Positions 12,142 to 25,310 are shown, numbered from the stretch's first letter. The stretch is 64,000 nucleotides of DNA from Lates calcarifer (GCF_001640805.2 NC_066833.1:18974531-19038530); one strand, 5' to 3'. Numbers and translations are program-made. Notes: generated by a model not told the origin, from the letters alone.

Positions 12142-12196
12142 TATATATATGTATATATGTCTGTTTGTTACACACAGACATATATACATATATATA
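12142..12196 (+). repeat. perfect 23-bp inverted repeat (hairpin) in fign 3' UTR
   Basis: The left arm is 12142-12164 and the right arm 12174-12196, pairing at all 23 positions around a 9-base loop (TTGTTACAC). The inner 14 bp are GTATATATGTCTGT and its complement; the outer 9 bp are alternating AT. It sits about 300 bases after the fign stop codon, so an RNA stem-loop is expected in the mRNA. The outer part may be a by-product of the surrounding AT microsatellite. Confidence 0.9.
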
Positions 12197-15100
12197 CACA
12201 GTATTCTGCTGATCTTGAGATTTAGTTGCTATCAAGTGCCTGAAGTGGTGCTGTTTAAGTTGGTTCTTTTTTGTTGTTTGTTTGTTTACTTTTTGCCTCA
12301 CAATCTTCATTGGTGATGTGCTAATATAAAAAAAGCTTTAAAATGAGACAAAAAACGTGCTTTCTCTTTTCCATTTGAACAGTGTCCTTTTTGTGCTCTC
12401 TGTGAACAGTTGTGGTTAATTTGAGGTAAATTAAATTTATTGGCATAATTTCAGTTGGGCTTCAATACCATACATGTGTTTTATGTACATGTAAATCATT
12501 TAATTACAATAACACTGACACAGATTTTTTTTTTTGCTGGAATGATATGATTTTTGTGTTCTGGCAAACTTAAGGTGAATTTGGTTTGCTCAACTAGCCT
12601 GTCCACTATAGATGAAATTATTAAAAACAAATATCATTTACAATGTGACTTCAACTTAAACATTAAATTACTATGTAATTGCTGTTAGAATATTGTTACA
12701 GTAGTAATTCACAGTGTTTCTCTTAACTGTAAAATTCTACCATTTTTTCTTTTGATGTTCTCTATTTGAAAACTCAGGAAAGTGATATTGACATGTATAG
12801 TACCTCATGAGCTTGTGTCGAAACACTATACACTACAAGAGCATTTGGCTTGCATTTGAAATTCCATCATCAAACCGTGTAAGGCTATATAATACCTCAA
12901 AAAGCTCAAAATGAAATTAGATGGTTCCTACAGTGAATGTATGAGAGTAATTCTGGTTTATTTGCAAGACAAAAAAAATCATTTTGGGGATTTCTTTACA
13001 TTTGGATTTGTTTGAAATGGAAAGTTGTACTATGATTAGAGATTTGCCTTTGAAAAGAATTGAACCAGTATGTATCTTGAATTGTAGCCTTGAAGCCATT
13101 TCTGTTTTGAACATAGTTTTATTTCCTATTGGGTTAAACCTCCATTTCCATCATATACAATGATCTTGCTCTTTAGTTCAATGTTTCCACACACAACTGT
13201 TCAGCTTGTGGTGACGCAGAGCAGAGAGAAATTTGAAAAGTGCAGACAAACATCTTGGGGTTGAGGAAGACAACTGCCCTGAGCTATTTCATTCCATCCT
13301 GCTGCTGTTTTATCATTAATGAAACCTAAGGATTATGTATAGCCTGAGTTCCTTTCTACCTCAGTTTGTTAGTTATCTCTGAAAGACAAATTCATGAGGA
13401 TGGAAAAATGTCAGCACCTATTTTGCTTGTTTGATGCGGATCCTTTTGAGAGAACACCAAACAGTATCACGTTGTTTGCAAAATCTATTAGCTTTACATT
13501 TTGATAGCTCCCAAGAATCCTGTTTCTCACCACATAATGCACTTAAAGGGGAATACCACTGAATATCAGGTTTGGTATACACTATGCCCTAGCCTTAGGA
13601 CAATATGGACTGTATCGACTAACATCCACCAGTGGATCATGATGCCATAGGGTTTGTTTGGTTTTTTTGCCCCTGAATATGTGATGTCAAATAGAACATC
13701 TAAAAGTGATGAGCATTCACAGTGGTGTTGTGTATATATTTTCTGGCTTTAAACCAAGTACATTAGTTTAATATAATATATACAGAAGAACTGGTTTGAC
13801 ATTCTTAGGCCATAACTGTAACATTCACAAACTGAGTGGCATTCCTTTTTAAAAACTGCTAATGTCTCGAAGGCTAGTTTCACTAGGTCTTTACACAAAA
13901 TGCAACTGTTATTTTTCTATTTTGTCATCTTCATGTTTAAACTGTTACAATGTTATGAATCATTACTTGCTGCCATTAATCAATACATTTGCATGCAACA
14001 TTTCTGACAATGAAAGAGTAGGTCTAACAGATGAATTAGCAAGTAAAAAGTATTGAATGTATTATGTCCTCTGTGCAGTAAGGAAAGCAAAGCACTTGCA
14101 CATTGAAAAATGCCACTGAAGTAGAAAGCACTGTAGGTGTATGATACTGCAGAGGCACAAAAGGACCTCATGTTTGTTTTCAAAGGAGGTCCCTTCACGT
14201 TTGTTGTCCATTGCACATATTTTACCAGTTCTTTTTTTATTAGCCAGTGTGCATATTAATTCACTGCCACCTGGTTTGATATCATTAGCTTTTCCAGATC
14301 CATGTCAGGATGTTTACAGAGCACCCAAGACAATGGCAGAGAAACTACATAGAAAGAAAGCTAGCAAGCTTGCCAATAGTAATATGTTGTTGCAGTTTCA
14401 CACTATCTTTGTTATGCATGTATTAGGAGATTGGTGGCAACATTTTCATTAAATACAAACAACTTACATTAATTGGTAAATTGGTAACACAGTTTGATTT
14501 ACTTAGAAGAAGAAGAGAGAAAGAGAGAGAAATTTTGTTGATCTACTGTACATGCAACTGAATAGGTAACAGTGTAGAGTATGAATGCCCATTTGTGTTT
14601 AATTTTAAGCATTGTTTTTCTGTTGTGACAAGTATCAGCAAGATTTACTGTTTACATACACCTAATCAGGGGTGGGAGTGTACAATTTGTTTTCATATGA
14701 GACTGTCCATTTAGAAGCTTCAAACATAAAAACAAAACATGGCGTTGCATAAAATTAGACCAGTCTTTATATAAAACACATTTTTTTTAAATTAGCTTTC
14801 ACTGGAGAAATGAAGGAAATGAGTGGGAAAAAAAGCAAAAACTGCAGTTCTCTCCATGAATATTATATCATTAATTATTGCACTTTGAGGTGTTTATTAA
14901 TTGATTGATTTTCTTTCTTGAAGCCAAAGCAAAGCATCTTTCTTTTGAATATGATGAACGTACCTTTGAAAATGTCATGTATTCCAGAAACTGCAGATAT
15001 TTCAAATTGGAAATTAGCACTCTCACTGAGCATTGTTAAGTTATTGTATCAGAGTATGTAAAATACTCTCAAGGGAGTACTCATAGAAACGTGACTAATT

Positions 15101-16508
15101 TGTTTATCTTTAAAATAAAATGCCACACAGATATTAGCAGAAAATGTCACATACCACACAGTGTATTGTCACACTGGAATATAATTGTTTCTGTGTCCAT
15201 GATTGCTAATTTTAAGAAGTAATTTTGGTCATTGCAAGGTTTTTGACAAGAAGTTGATAAGAAGCCCTAAGTGCCATTAACAAGCACAGATTTCACAAGT
15301 TTAAGAGGTCGACTGTTCATGAACTTACAGAGAGATGTGTGTTAAGAAGGGGAAATGTTCCACTCACATTAAGTAGTACTTGTAATCACTTAGACAACAA
15401 TAGATCTTATCACATATTTGTTACGTTTAAAAAACTGTCTCCCAAACAGTGAAACAGAGCACAGCATAACACAAGGAACATGAATAAATGTTATATTCGT
15501 ATGTTCGTATGTCATCTAGACAGTAAAAAGGTTTACAGCACGATCAGATATGAGGAAAACTATTATACATTTATCCATATAGGGTGTATATTTGCCATGC
15601 TGTATACCTTATCATTAAAAATAGTCATTCATTATTGAAGGTGATGTGATGAAAGGGCCTACAGTCACAAACAACACTTGAGCAGAACCTTTGATAAGCA
15701 CATCGAGTCTCACAGTAATGCTGACTCAGTCACTTGAATCACTTTTTTTCAAAAATCTGTCAGTATTTCTGTAATTACATTTGTTGAGAACTGCTTAAGA
15801 TTTTGATTCCATCCTTATGTAGTTTTATAGTCTGGCATTCTTTATAACCATTTCTACCTCATTACTACATATTGTACATGTAGTACTTATGTCCTGTCAT
15901 TTTGAATGTCATGCATTTGTGGATAAAAAGTTAAAACAACACAAAAAAATGAATAAAAAAATAAAAGCTTGCCCTTGAATCTGAGCAGTCTACCTCAAAA
16001 AGACTGTCTATACACTGTCAAGTACAAGTCACAGAAAAAAAATGAGGCACCTTGAAGGTAAAGATGAAGTTAACCTGCACATACAGTACTGACCTACAGT
16101 TTCTTTACAATACCATGTTTTCATTGAATTATTGTGGACTGTGTAGGTCTTCTACAAGCTCTCCAAGGCAAAGTCATTTTCTAAAAAGTAAAAAATTGCT
16201 TTAATCCTTTTGTGAATTGTTGTAGTGCGCATGTTAATGTGTATGTATGTGCACTTGCAATTCTACATGCAAGTATGAGGGGATAACATTAACATATTAA
16301 AAATTTGAATTTTCACTTTTCATATACATGTACAGAGAATAAACTTGCACATAGCTGTATGTATTGTACATTTGCTAATGATATACAGCATACATACAAA
16401 AATGCACCACATACATGTTTATATGTGTGTATGTATTGCCATACTTACAGTACAGTCAATTTAAATGTATTTTAATTTCAAGGTACATAAAGGTTATTGA
16501 AATACTGA

Positions 16509-16514
16509 AATAAA
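16509..16514 (+). terminator. fign: candidate poly(A) signal for fign
   Basis: Canonical AATAAA followed within 10 bases by a T-rich downstream element (GATGTTTTCTTTTTTTCCTG). It is the best signal-plus-element pair found after the stop codon. Confidence 0.45.
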
Positions 16515-16535
16515 GATGTTTTCTTTTTTTCCTGA

Positions 16536-18320
16536 AAACTGGATGCATTTTGTACCTTTACTTGATTAAATTTACGTTGGTGTGATTAGTTTAAGTCTGT
16601 GCTATTTCAGTTCCAAGCTATTTCCTGTGTAAAACAATGTTCAATATATGACAACTTCAGTCATAATTTCTTTATTTCAGTGGTGTTCAGCAAAAACATT
16701 GGGAGTGTGATTGAGTTTGCAGCAGTTTACAGAGGCTGATTTAAAGGCCTACATTTTTTTTTTAGTGCATTCCTCTTAACAATACACTTCTTATGATCCA
16801 CAAAAATGTATAATCCATACTGGCAGTATTTTATTAGAAAGTGAACAGCAAGGCTTAAAAATTTATCTGTCATGGCAGCGTTAAGTAGTATATGTGCCAG
16901 AGGTTTATGTGCAATTAACATCAATTAGAAAAGACACTGCATGTTGTGTCAGTGTTGGTAATTGTCTTTTTTATCCCACAAGTACGTTAATATCAGATGA
17001 TTCTAAATACAGCGTGAATAACACAGGTTTCACAGAAAAAAAAATCTATTAAATTTTGCATCTGTATTATGTTATTTATGCCAATAATTGAAGGAAAACA
17101 TCCATTGTTTGCACTGCAAATTGTAAAGAAAACATGTTTTCATTTCTATGGAGTCTTTCTAAATAAAGACTTGAGTTGTGCATGATGTGGAACAAAATTA
17201 ACCAATTCACAAAAATCTAAGGGATGTCAAAAAGGTAATTTCATATCATGCATGTGTGTGTCTGAATACTCTCTCATAAGCACTGATAAGCATGTCAAGG
17301 CGAGAACACTAACAGTTAAAACACTGCAGTCTCCCATGGAGAACTGTCCTTGGAGAATGGAATGGTCCGCTAGAAAAATTCAGCATGGGTATTATGTTGA
17401 AGCACATTACCTGACAAATTATGTCCACTGAAAAAGAAGAGTAATAATTCCAAACATTTCATCTTTGAATATTACTTAAAAAAAATTTAAAAATGTATAA
17501 AAAGTTATAAAGACACTATTTTGACATTTCTGATTTAAAAAAAACTACACTCGCATTTTACTCCTCCAATGCAGGTGTAACCACATCCATAATTTTATCC
17601 ATCCATTATTTTAGTCCTGTGTAAAACATCGAAAGATGAGAAATAAAGCCTGTGTCTGCTTAAACATGCTGTTTTCTATTAACTTTAAGAAATACTCATA
17701 GATACATGAATTAATTGTTGCTCCTCAGGTTCTTTGTGCGCATTATTTGCTAAACTTAAACTAATCCAGAAGAACTACATGCTAAATTCACGTTACAAGG
17801 AGTAAGTATCTAAACAATATATATATGTTTGATAACAATTGAATCAATTTTCCATAGACAGTTTTAGCCACTTCCTAGCCCAACCAACTGACAATAACAC
17901 CTTAAAGTGAGTCGCTACCAGCCAAGCTTCTCCTTAGTATTGTTTCTTTAGCAAGGCAAGCTGTCCCTTGCACACTGTGCACAAGTGTGATGGGTGTTGT
18001 ATGTGCATGCACATACTTTGTTTTCATGGTTAACACTTCAGAGTCAGTCTTTGGTTTGTGCCATAGCAGCATGTCTGTCATAAGACACAGCCAGATACAG
18101 TAGACAGATATATTATGTATATCTTTAGCTACATCGATAGATATATACAGTACACATCCTTTCTCCAGCCTGCTGCCTCTGAAATTCTAGCAGCAAACAC
18201 TCTTTGTTTCTTTCCACTGAATTTTTAAACAAGAGCTATTTGACCACGAGAAAAAAAAAACAATCAGGACTGATAAGAGAAAAATAAAGTTGAGTCGAAC
18301 AAATTACACTCAAGTTATTA
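16536..18320. other. non-coding, AT-rich; alternative fign poly(A) sites
   Basis: No gene seen. AATAAA at 17162-17167 is followed by the GT-rich TTGAGTTGTGCATGATGTGG. AATAAA at 17642-17647 is followed by CCTGTGTCTGCTT. Either could give a longer fign transcript. The rest is unremarkable AT-rich sequence. Confidence 0.45.
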
Positions 18321-18329
18321 GTGGCTATT

Positions 18330-18700
18330 TTGTAAATATCAAAGATCCACTTGTCCCAGTGTTCTGTGCTTCATTTGCATTCTGATGAAACTGGAGTGGA
18401 TGTGTGTGAACTCGGAGGTTATCTGTGGAGCTGCAGCGCTGAGCAGTTGAATCAGACAGCTTCGCAACCACATGGCTCAAGAGGATGAGCCACGGACCTC
18501 TCTCAAATCACTTCCTTCATAACAATTAAAATATGCAAAGTGATAATTTTCCTTAAGTAGCCTTAAATGTGCAATCTATTTGAATGTGAGGGAAATTGCC
18601 TAAAGCTTGCAATGTGTGTATGTGTGGGGGAGGGGTGGGGGATAAATTATGCAAATAACAGAAAGGACTCTTGAAAGCCTAATTTTTCTGTAATAAGCAT
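18330..18700. promoter_or_regulatory. candidate enhancer with two POU octamers
   Basis: Complex sequence between AT-rich flanks. It carries ATTTGCAT at 18373-18380 and ATGCAAAT at 18649-18656, both perfect POU octamers, plus TGTAAATATC and CACTTGT-type words. It lies soon after the likely fign end. Enhancer function is inferred. Confidence 0.4.
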
Positions 18701-18879
18701 ACTGTTTCATTTAATTTTTTGCCTCTTATTAAAAGTGACAGTTCTTTTGCTGTGTCTGATGGCTATATCTGACACAAGCCCATGGAACTGACTGCTAAAC
18801 TAAATGGTAAAGCATTTTTGTAGCTTTTAGATGATGGTTACATTCACAAAGTAATTATGCACTAGAGAGTCCAGAAATA

Positions 18880-19080
18880 AGGTTTAATTACACAGTAATC
18901 GCTTCTGATGGACACTAGGAAGTGTGAGCACTGCCAGACTGCAATCCATCAATGACAAACCTCTGGCCAGTTTTAATTCCTCCTCATTTGCATCATAACC
19001 TCGGCACCAAGTTGCACAAATGCTGTTAAATGTTAATAGGACCTGTCTCTCTACTCAAAATGGATGCTTAAGCCATTTCA
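18880..19080. promoter_or_regulatory. candidate conserved element with octamer
   Basis: Complex block with ATTTGCAT at 18986-18993 (CCTCATTTGCATCATAACC) and GTTAATAGG. Together with the preceding block it makes three perfect octamers within about 620 bases. Inferred regulatory DNA. Confidence 0.35.
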
Positions 19081-19082
19081 AT

Positions 19083-19200
19083 TCTCCTTTTCTCTCTATC
19101 TCCTTCTTTCACTCCCTCTCTCTCACCCTCTCTCCCTCATAACACACACACACACTCACTCTATCTCACACAGTCCATATCTCCTCTCTCTCGCCTCAAT
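19083..19200. repeat. pyrimidine-rich low-complexity tract
   Basis: Almost pure C and T (CTCTCTATCTCC-type), grading into a short CA run near 19143-19156. Simple-sequence DNA. Confidence 0.85.
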
Positions 19201-19361
19201 TCTCACATTCTCACGAGTCTTCACATAAATAGCCCCTCTTCAGAAGGGAAGCTGAGCACAGGAGACGGTGCACGGTCACTGCTGTGCTAATTGGGAGCAA
19301 CATGTAAAGTTTTATCTCTTGAGTGCTAACAAACCATACAGACAAGTATAATTCCTTGCAC

Positions 19362-19364
19362 TGT

Positions 19365-19406
<42 letters not shown>
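19362..19406. repeat. (GT)n microsatellite
   Basis: About 22 TG units with two GCG interruptions near the start. Confidence 0.95.
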
Positions 19407-19407
<1 letters not shown>

Positions 19408-21240
19408 TGTGAGTACAATTGAGAGAGACTGTCTGAATGTGTGTCTCGCTCACTTCAGTTACAGAGCATAAAGGTTTGTTCATACTATGTGAGGGAAGGC
19501 CCTCAAGTTATCCCCATCCTAGGGGACTGGACAAAATTATGTTTTTATTAATTGAAAATTGTTATTGGTGCAGCACACACATTTCTGCTCCTCTTCAGAC
19601 TTTCATAAGGTTGATTAGAGCCAAGATGTCTCATTATCAGCCAGTCTCTGTCATATATTGTAAGTATACCCGTTATTATACATGGGACCTCCTGGTGTAC
19701 TGCAGGGTATTTCAAATACACACAACAGCTTACCAAAGGTGGACATTAGACCCAATAGACCACTTGTGTAAACAGAGTGGACTATGTTTATTCATTGTAA
19801 TAACATGGAAAACAGCACATTTTGTACTTCACTGATCCCTCTGCAACATCAGACCCACCATATACTCTTATATACTTATGATGACTTTGTTAATCCCCAG
19901 GCATTCAAGGCAATTTTATCTTGATTTAAAAAATAATGAGATGTATGGAAACAAAGAAAAAAATATCATCGCAAGTGAAAGTGTGACCCATGAATATAAT
20001 TAGTGTGTGAATGTCTTCATCAAGATTTTTTTTGTTCATGTATCAGTTTGTTATGTGTAGTTAGCCAATCCATCCAAATAATAGAACTGTATGCCTCAGT
20101 TCAGTTATGACTACAATGGTTAATGGTGAAGGTATCTTCATACCACAGGTGCTATTATGTAAATGTATTTATTTATAATATCTAGAAGAGGTTTCAGTGA
20201 TGGAAGACGTGCTGAGATATTTCACTTAGTAAAAGTAGCAATATAACAATCTGAAAAAAAAAAACATTACAAATACAAGGGCTGCATTTCAAATTCTACT
20301 GTAGTAAGAGAAACAGAAATGTTATAATGTTGTGGCTTAATGGTGTATGCTTGACAAGTAAATATTTTACAGTGTAAATATTAATGATAGCTGTAAAATA
20401 AACACAGTAGCAATAAATGGAAATAGTCAAGTACAAGTAAGTACAAGTACAAAAAAATGCACTTAAAGACAGAACCAATAGGCAAATCTGCTTGGTTATT
20501 CCCTTTGTTTTTTAAAGGCTTTTGTGTTTGTGTGTGTGTGTTTGTGATAATTGTGATGATGATTTTCACATTTGGGCAGAGACATATCCAAAATGCTCTC
20601 TGCACAGATAAAATTGAGAGAAAATCAGAAGCATCTGGTGGCTTTGTTCTGCAGTTAATTTATCACTGCCCACAACAAATTAGCAGATGGGAGCTGAAAC
20701 ATGCACAACTTTTTCCTCTTCAGCAGTCACAGAGCAAGGTGCAGAGGTCAATATTTTCAGATTCAACCACCAAACTGAGGAAATATCTGGTGGAATCACC
20801 TGTAGTTTATAGCAGTGTTTAATAGTTCTGTGGCAGCGGGGGAGATGTGCCTCTCTCTGAGCATACACTGAGCTCGATAACAAGCTGGCCCCCTGCACCA
20901 GTGTGATCACGTCTAAATGTCGCCAGGTCAGTTGCCGTCAACTATCCACTTCCTATGTTTATAACAAATTCTGGGTTGTGCACTGTAATATGGCTTCGCA
21001 AATGCAGCACACTCCTGCGTGTGATCTCCACAATTCAGATAATTCCATTTCACATTTTCACAAAGTGGCCAAAGTGGTATGTAGTTACCCTAACTGTGTG
21101 GTCTTCTTTTGAAAAAGATGGGATCACTGAGTATCCCTGTGCTGCAGTATTAAGTCAATGGGATAACAGTCAGTAAGGAGGGATTTTTTTTTCTTCTTTT
21201 ATCCATCAAGTAATAATAATATCACATTCAAATTTGTGTC
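19407..21240. other. non-coding, nothing recognised
   Basis: Short open frames occur on both strands (for example 19437-19835), but none shows domains, biased codon use or splice structure. A short GT run lies near 20527-20542. No RNA gene or repeat family was recognised. Confidence 0.5.
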
Positions 21241-21259
21241 AATTCTTTTAAGGTGTTGA

Positions 21260-21480
21260 ATGGTCAGCTAAAGTATTAATTTAATTAATTACTGTCTATA
21301 AATTGAGACATAACATCAAAAGTGACCTAAAATTCTGATAGATGATGTCTTAATTACGATTATGAAATCCTTAATTAATTAATTGTAATATTTGGGGCTT
21401 TTATGTACTGCTGGTCACCACAAATTTAAAAACTTCAATGGGGTGACCAATAGGGTGGAATTAATTAGTTTTCACAGTTT
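21260..21480. promoter_or_regulatory. cluster of TTAATTAA homeodomain words
   Basis: TTTAATTAATTACTG near 21279, CTTAATTAATTAATTG near 21371 and GGAATTAATTAG near 21457 lie within 200 bases, with a CCAAT box in GACCAATAGG. Repeated TAATTA in complex surroundings suggests a homeodomain-bound element. This is inference. Confidence 0.3.
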
Positions 21481-21539
21481 TACCATTTCTTTACTTAAAG
21501 GTTGACTGGGGGATCTCTTTAGTCTGTCTTAACCCCTGG

Positions 21540-21810
21540 CGGGGAACAAGTGGAGCTAATGGGGAGCAAAGACAGAGGAGTGCATGTCCAACAGCCACAC
21601 ATCCTCCAGTCAAGGCAATCATGGGAAACACAGAACGTCACTCTTTCAATTTCATCCTTTCCACTGTGCAAGCCGCCCTCTATAACGTCATTATCTCCAG
21701 CAGATCTGCAGGGTCCTCTGACAGGGCCATGTTATCCAGACACCGGGGAAATGCAAATTGATTTCATATCAGCCATGGCATTTTTAAGGCCTCTGCATGT
21801 TACATAGACT
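21540..21810. promoter_or_regulatory. candidate conserved element with perfect octamer
   Basis: GC-moderate complex block containing ATGCAAAT at 21751-21758 immediately followed by TGATTTCAT. Two ACGTCA half-CREs (GAACGTCACT and TAACGTCATT) lie upstream. Inferred regulatory DNA. Confidence 0.35.
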
Positions 21811-22244
21811 GTCATTTCAAGCAAAGATATGAAAATCAGAGGGAAATGTCAAACTGTGGAGAGACTATATTATACGCAGTGTGTTGTTTACTCTGATCAC
21901 TGGCTCATGGAACAAGATACTTCTTAATGCCACGTTGTCAGTGGACTATTCAAGAGGTTTCTATTACACTTTTGATCTGTATGAGTGTAGACAGTTTTCT
22001 CACATCAGAATAACTAGGAACAGGAATGTGCATGATTAACATAATGCAACAGCAGCTAAAAGGAGGAGAGATGTTGAAAGGTGAATAATTTGATTGACAC
22101 CTTTAAAAGGGATCTCACAGGGTTTTTTGTTAAAGATGCTATAATCAATATTTTTTATGTTAACAAAGAATCACATGACTACTTGAATGTGAAATGGGGT
22201 AACTAACCCACACGAAGTTACCACCTGACTCACATCAGCACTCC

Positions 22245-22580
22245 AGAGCATTTAGCGTCTCCTAGCTCATTGTTTGTGTTTTCCGTCTTGCAGCTTAACT
22301 ATTTTGGTTCACAATCACTGCTCTTGTAGAGCTGAAAATGACACTAGCTGCATTCCAAACGTTTCTACAAACTGACTGTGTGTTACATGCTATGCACCAA
22401 ACAACAAAGACAGCAGCTATAGGCTGGTGAATGAAGTGGAGCATTTAATAGCCAGACATTTCCCTCAGGAGGTGGTGGAGATAAAAACAGAGCTAAAAGG
22501 AGAGTAAATATCGAATTAACATTCATCAGGTGGCTATAACACAGCTTCAAATGAATCACAACAAATCACAACAAAAATTT
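22245..22580. mobile_element. degraded teleost interspersed repeat fragment
   Basis: Runs such as GTCTCCTAGCTCATTGTTTG, TTTTGGTTCACAATCACTGC and CATTTCCCTCAGGAGGTGG, followed by AACAGAGCTAAAAGGAGAG and TTCATCAGGTGG, match what I remember of a high-copy, non-coding repeat in spiny-rayed fish genomes. I cannot name the family. No transposase is encoded. Terminal repeats were not identified, so the ends are approximate. Confidence 0.5.
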
Positions 22581-22879
22581 GCTTGTCCACAACAATTTAA
22601 CACTAGCTTTTAAGCATAACCTACTAGGTACTACTAGGTGTTACTGCTGGGTGAAAATACATAGACTGAGAGGGAGAGGAGGAGGAGAAGAAAGAGTAGA
22701 AAGCAGATGGCTAAAGATGAAGGTCAAAACCAATTGAGAAGTTTGTCAAAATTTGATGACATAAGCAATCTGTAAGCTGTTATTGCACCCAAGCTTGAGG
22801 TGCAGAGAAACATATTGAAATTACAAAAAAACACTGCAGCTGCCAGCACACTGCCAGGAATGATTGCCCCGAGTGTTTT

Positions 22880-23400
22880 TTCCTTGCATTGCCTCTCTCT
22901 TTCTGTCCCTTAACCCCCCTTCACACGCATGGCTGCCTGCCAGATGTGAAGAGAGGCATATCTGGATTTAATGACATTACAAATGCCTTTCTTTATGCTC
23001 AATAATAACTCAATTTTGATTGATACACAACTGTCAGCACCTTATCTTGATACAAATAGAGCTGCCTGTCATCCAGTATTGAGTCATCAATTTTAGCTGG
23101 TGATGAGACTCGTTTGCTGCACCTAATCATCTGTCTCGTTGGGAAGCCTCTGAGGCTGATCAGATAGCACTTGTAAATACTCGCAGCAACAACCATCACA
23201 ACACAAGCTTTCAGGGAAAATTGAGTGGGTCCCATTATGCTCGCACTCTTAGCAATGTCCGAGATTTCTTTGTACATAAAGCAAAGCCTGGAATAAATCA
23301 CACAGTACACCCACATTTCTATTGATTAAAGCCATTCCCATGCCTGCATCTGCTGAACTGTCCACAGAATAAAGAGCAGCTTTATATTTTGTCCTGTCAA
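22880..23400. promoter_or_regulatory. strong candidate conserved non-coding element
   Basis: About 500 bases of complex sequence with balanced composition. Motif-like words include CCAGATGTG (E-box), TTGATTGATAC (PBX/HOX type), several CTGTCA/TGACAG MEIS-like words, TGATTAAAG and TTATCTTGATAC. Neighbouring DNA is AT-rich and simple by contrast. Both strands are closed to long reading frames, so it is not an exon. Conservation is inferred from texture. Confidence 0.45.
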
Positions 23401-23629
23401 AATGTTAGGTCATTCTATCAAGGCCAGCCAGTTCCATACAATAGCACAGTAAGTCTTCTGTTGAAAAACACCAGGAGGCAGAGAATGAATTCTTGTATTT
23501 TCTGCAATAGGAACCTGTTAGGAAATGACTGTCCTGCATTTCGTCCACTAGATATAATATAGTTCTGTGAGTAAATACCACATTTTGCCATATTTTAACC
23601 CAAATTGTTTCTCTACAAAGAGTAGACAA

Positions 23630-24160
23630 GTATAGACTAATAAGAACTGGTATGACTACTGTGTCTGGGGAAACACATTACTCTTATTTAGCATTTGTAA
23701 GCAGTATATAAAATTTAATAAATGGGTTATAATATATTATAATGTAGTTGTAGGCAGAGTGTTTATTACTGTCTATAAAACTATAACTGCCATGGACTCC
23801 CATAAGTAGAGAGTGGGCTATAAACAAATGTATGACAATATACTGAAACACAGAAATATAAAATATGTCTTCACAAGACATGTTTTTAATTTGTTGACAA
23901 ATACTGTACATTAATTATGTGTGTGTGTGTGCGCGTGTGTTATAGTGTGTTAGACACTAGTTAGCAAATGTTTGTATACTGCTTAGAATCCTAAATAGGG
24001 GCACAATAATGTTACAGCTATAGATTTTTGTAAAAGTTAATGTGATTTTCCAACTGGTTATAGCCACTTCTTAAGCACCTAGAATCACATTCTGTGTGTT
24101 TTTACTTTATAACTACTGTAAAATGTGCACATTTTATCTCACAAATCAATGTTTCTTAAT
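23630..24160. other. AT-rich non-coding DNA with short GT run
   Basis: Low-GC sequence with no features other than a (GT)n/GCGC run at 23920-23941. Confidence 0.5.
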
Positions 24161-25310
24161 CAGACTGATGACGAGTGCTGCCTGGCTGCTCTAAAACACT
24201 GTCTTGCATTTTCCTGCATCCTATACAATTATCCTGATGAGAACTTGAAAGACCTCTGTTAATGTGGGAGTGTGAGAAGGCCTGTAGCCTATAGACCCCT
24301 GCTTTCATTCATCTCACTAACATCAGGGAGCTCAAGCTTGGCGTCACTCAAAGCTTTTTTCCTTTGAAATTCCCCAGGCAGACCCACAAATTAAGCTCAC
24401 TTCTGTTTGACCAAAGATGAGACCAGCCCTGAAGTAAGACAGCTTTCCCTCCCTTTTCTCACAAGAGTTTGCAATCTATCCCTTAGAACTCCACAGACCT
24501 ATAAATCTCTTGAAAATCTCTCTATTCATTGTCAGCCTGCTATAAAGAAGCATATGGAAAATTCTTTCAGTCTAAATTTCAGTCACGATCTGACAGCAAA
24601 GGAAAATGTAGATGTCAAAAGTGCAGTTGCAACAATATATCTATTGGATGTTTCTTTGCAACTATTAACACAACTGTAACTGTAAACATATCTCAATGTT
24701 GAATGTTGCCAAAAAGTAAAGAAATAATTCAGTTCTTGAACCGCAAACATTGCTTGCCTTTAGGATGTAAACACATTGGCCTACTTGCTTGAGTTTAGTA
24801 TTGAAAATGTGGCATTTCAATCCATAAATGTAAATAGCATGCTCCCTCATTTGTAATGATAATATATTGTTTGGATGAAGCTTGATTTCCAAGGAAAAAA
24901 AACACTTTTTATATAAGCTGGTGGGTAGAATTTATTGATTGCGGATTCATGCAGCTTGCAAATAAATATTCATTATAAAGTATGATATTGAAATCGAAAG
25001 CTCGCATGGATCTTTTTTTTTGTGGTTACATCCATATTGCATTTTTGGGTTTGAAAAGAGCCACCATGTTAAGGTTGTGTTGTCAGACAGCAGGGTGTTT
25101 GCGTTAAAACTCCCCAACTTGGAGGACATCTCATGACAAGCAATCACTCTTAATAAGATTCTTCTCCTCCAGAAAGATTCACAGGGAAAGATTATCTGAA
25201 TCTATTCTGAGCACATTCAAAGGCAAGGGACCATGCACTCCCCTTGCGAGTTCATTATCATTCTCAGGTTATCCCAGGCCCAGTGAATCTGGAACGCAAA
25301 TGAATTAGTG
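24161..25310. other. non-coding desert DNA, possible weak conserved blocks
   Basis: No gene was recognised. Portions near 24160-24420 and 25140-25310 are more complex and GC-balanced than the middle and may be weakly conserved, but I see no distinctive motif cluster. The open frame at 24407-24679 has no recognisable domain. Confidence 0.4.

Larger units (their letters stand above)
11843..16535 (+). other. fign: probable fign 3' UTR
   Basis: AT-rich sequence after the stop, with no further exon and no splice signals that extend the protein. Pumilio-type TGTATATA words occur at 12104, 12150 and 13731. A long hairpin lies at 12142-12196. The first canonical AATAAA with a good T-rich downstream element is at 16509, giving a 3' UTR of about 4.7 kb. 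Weaker AATAAA words at 15114 and near 15960, and later ones at 17162 and 17642, allow shorter or longer forms. Extent is inference; RNA data would settle it. Confidence 0.5.
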
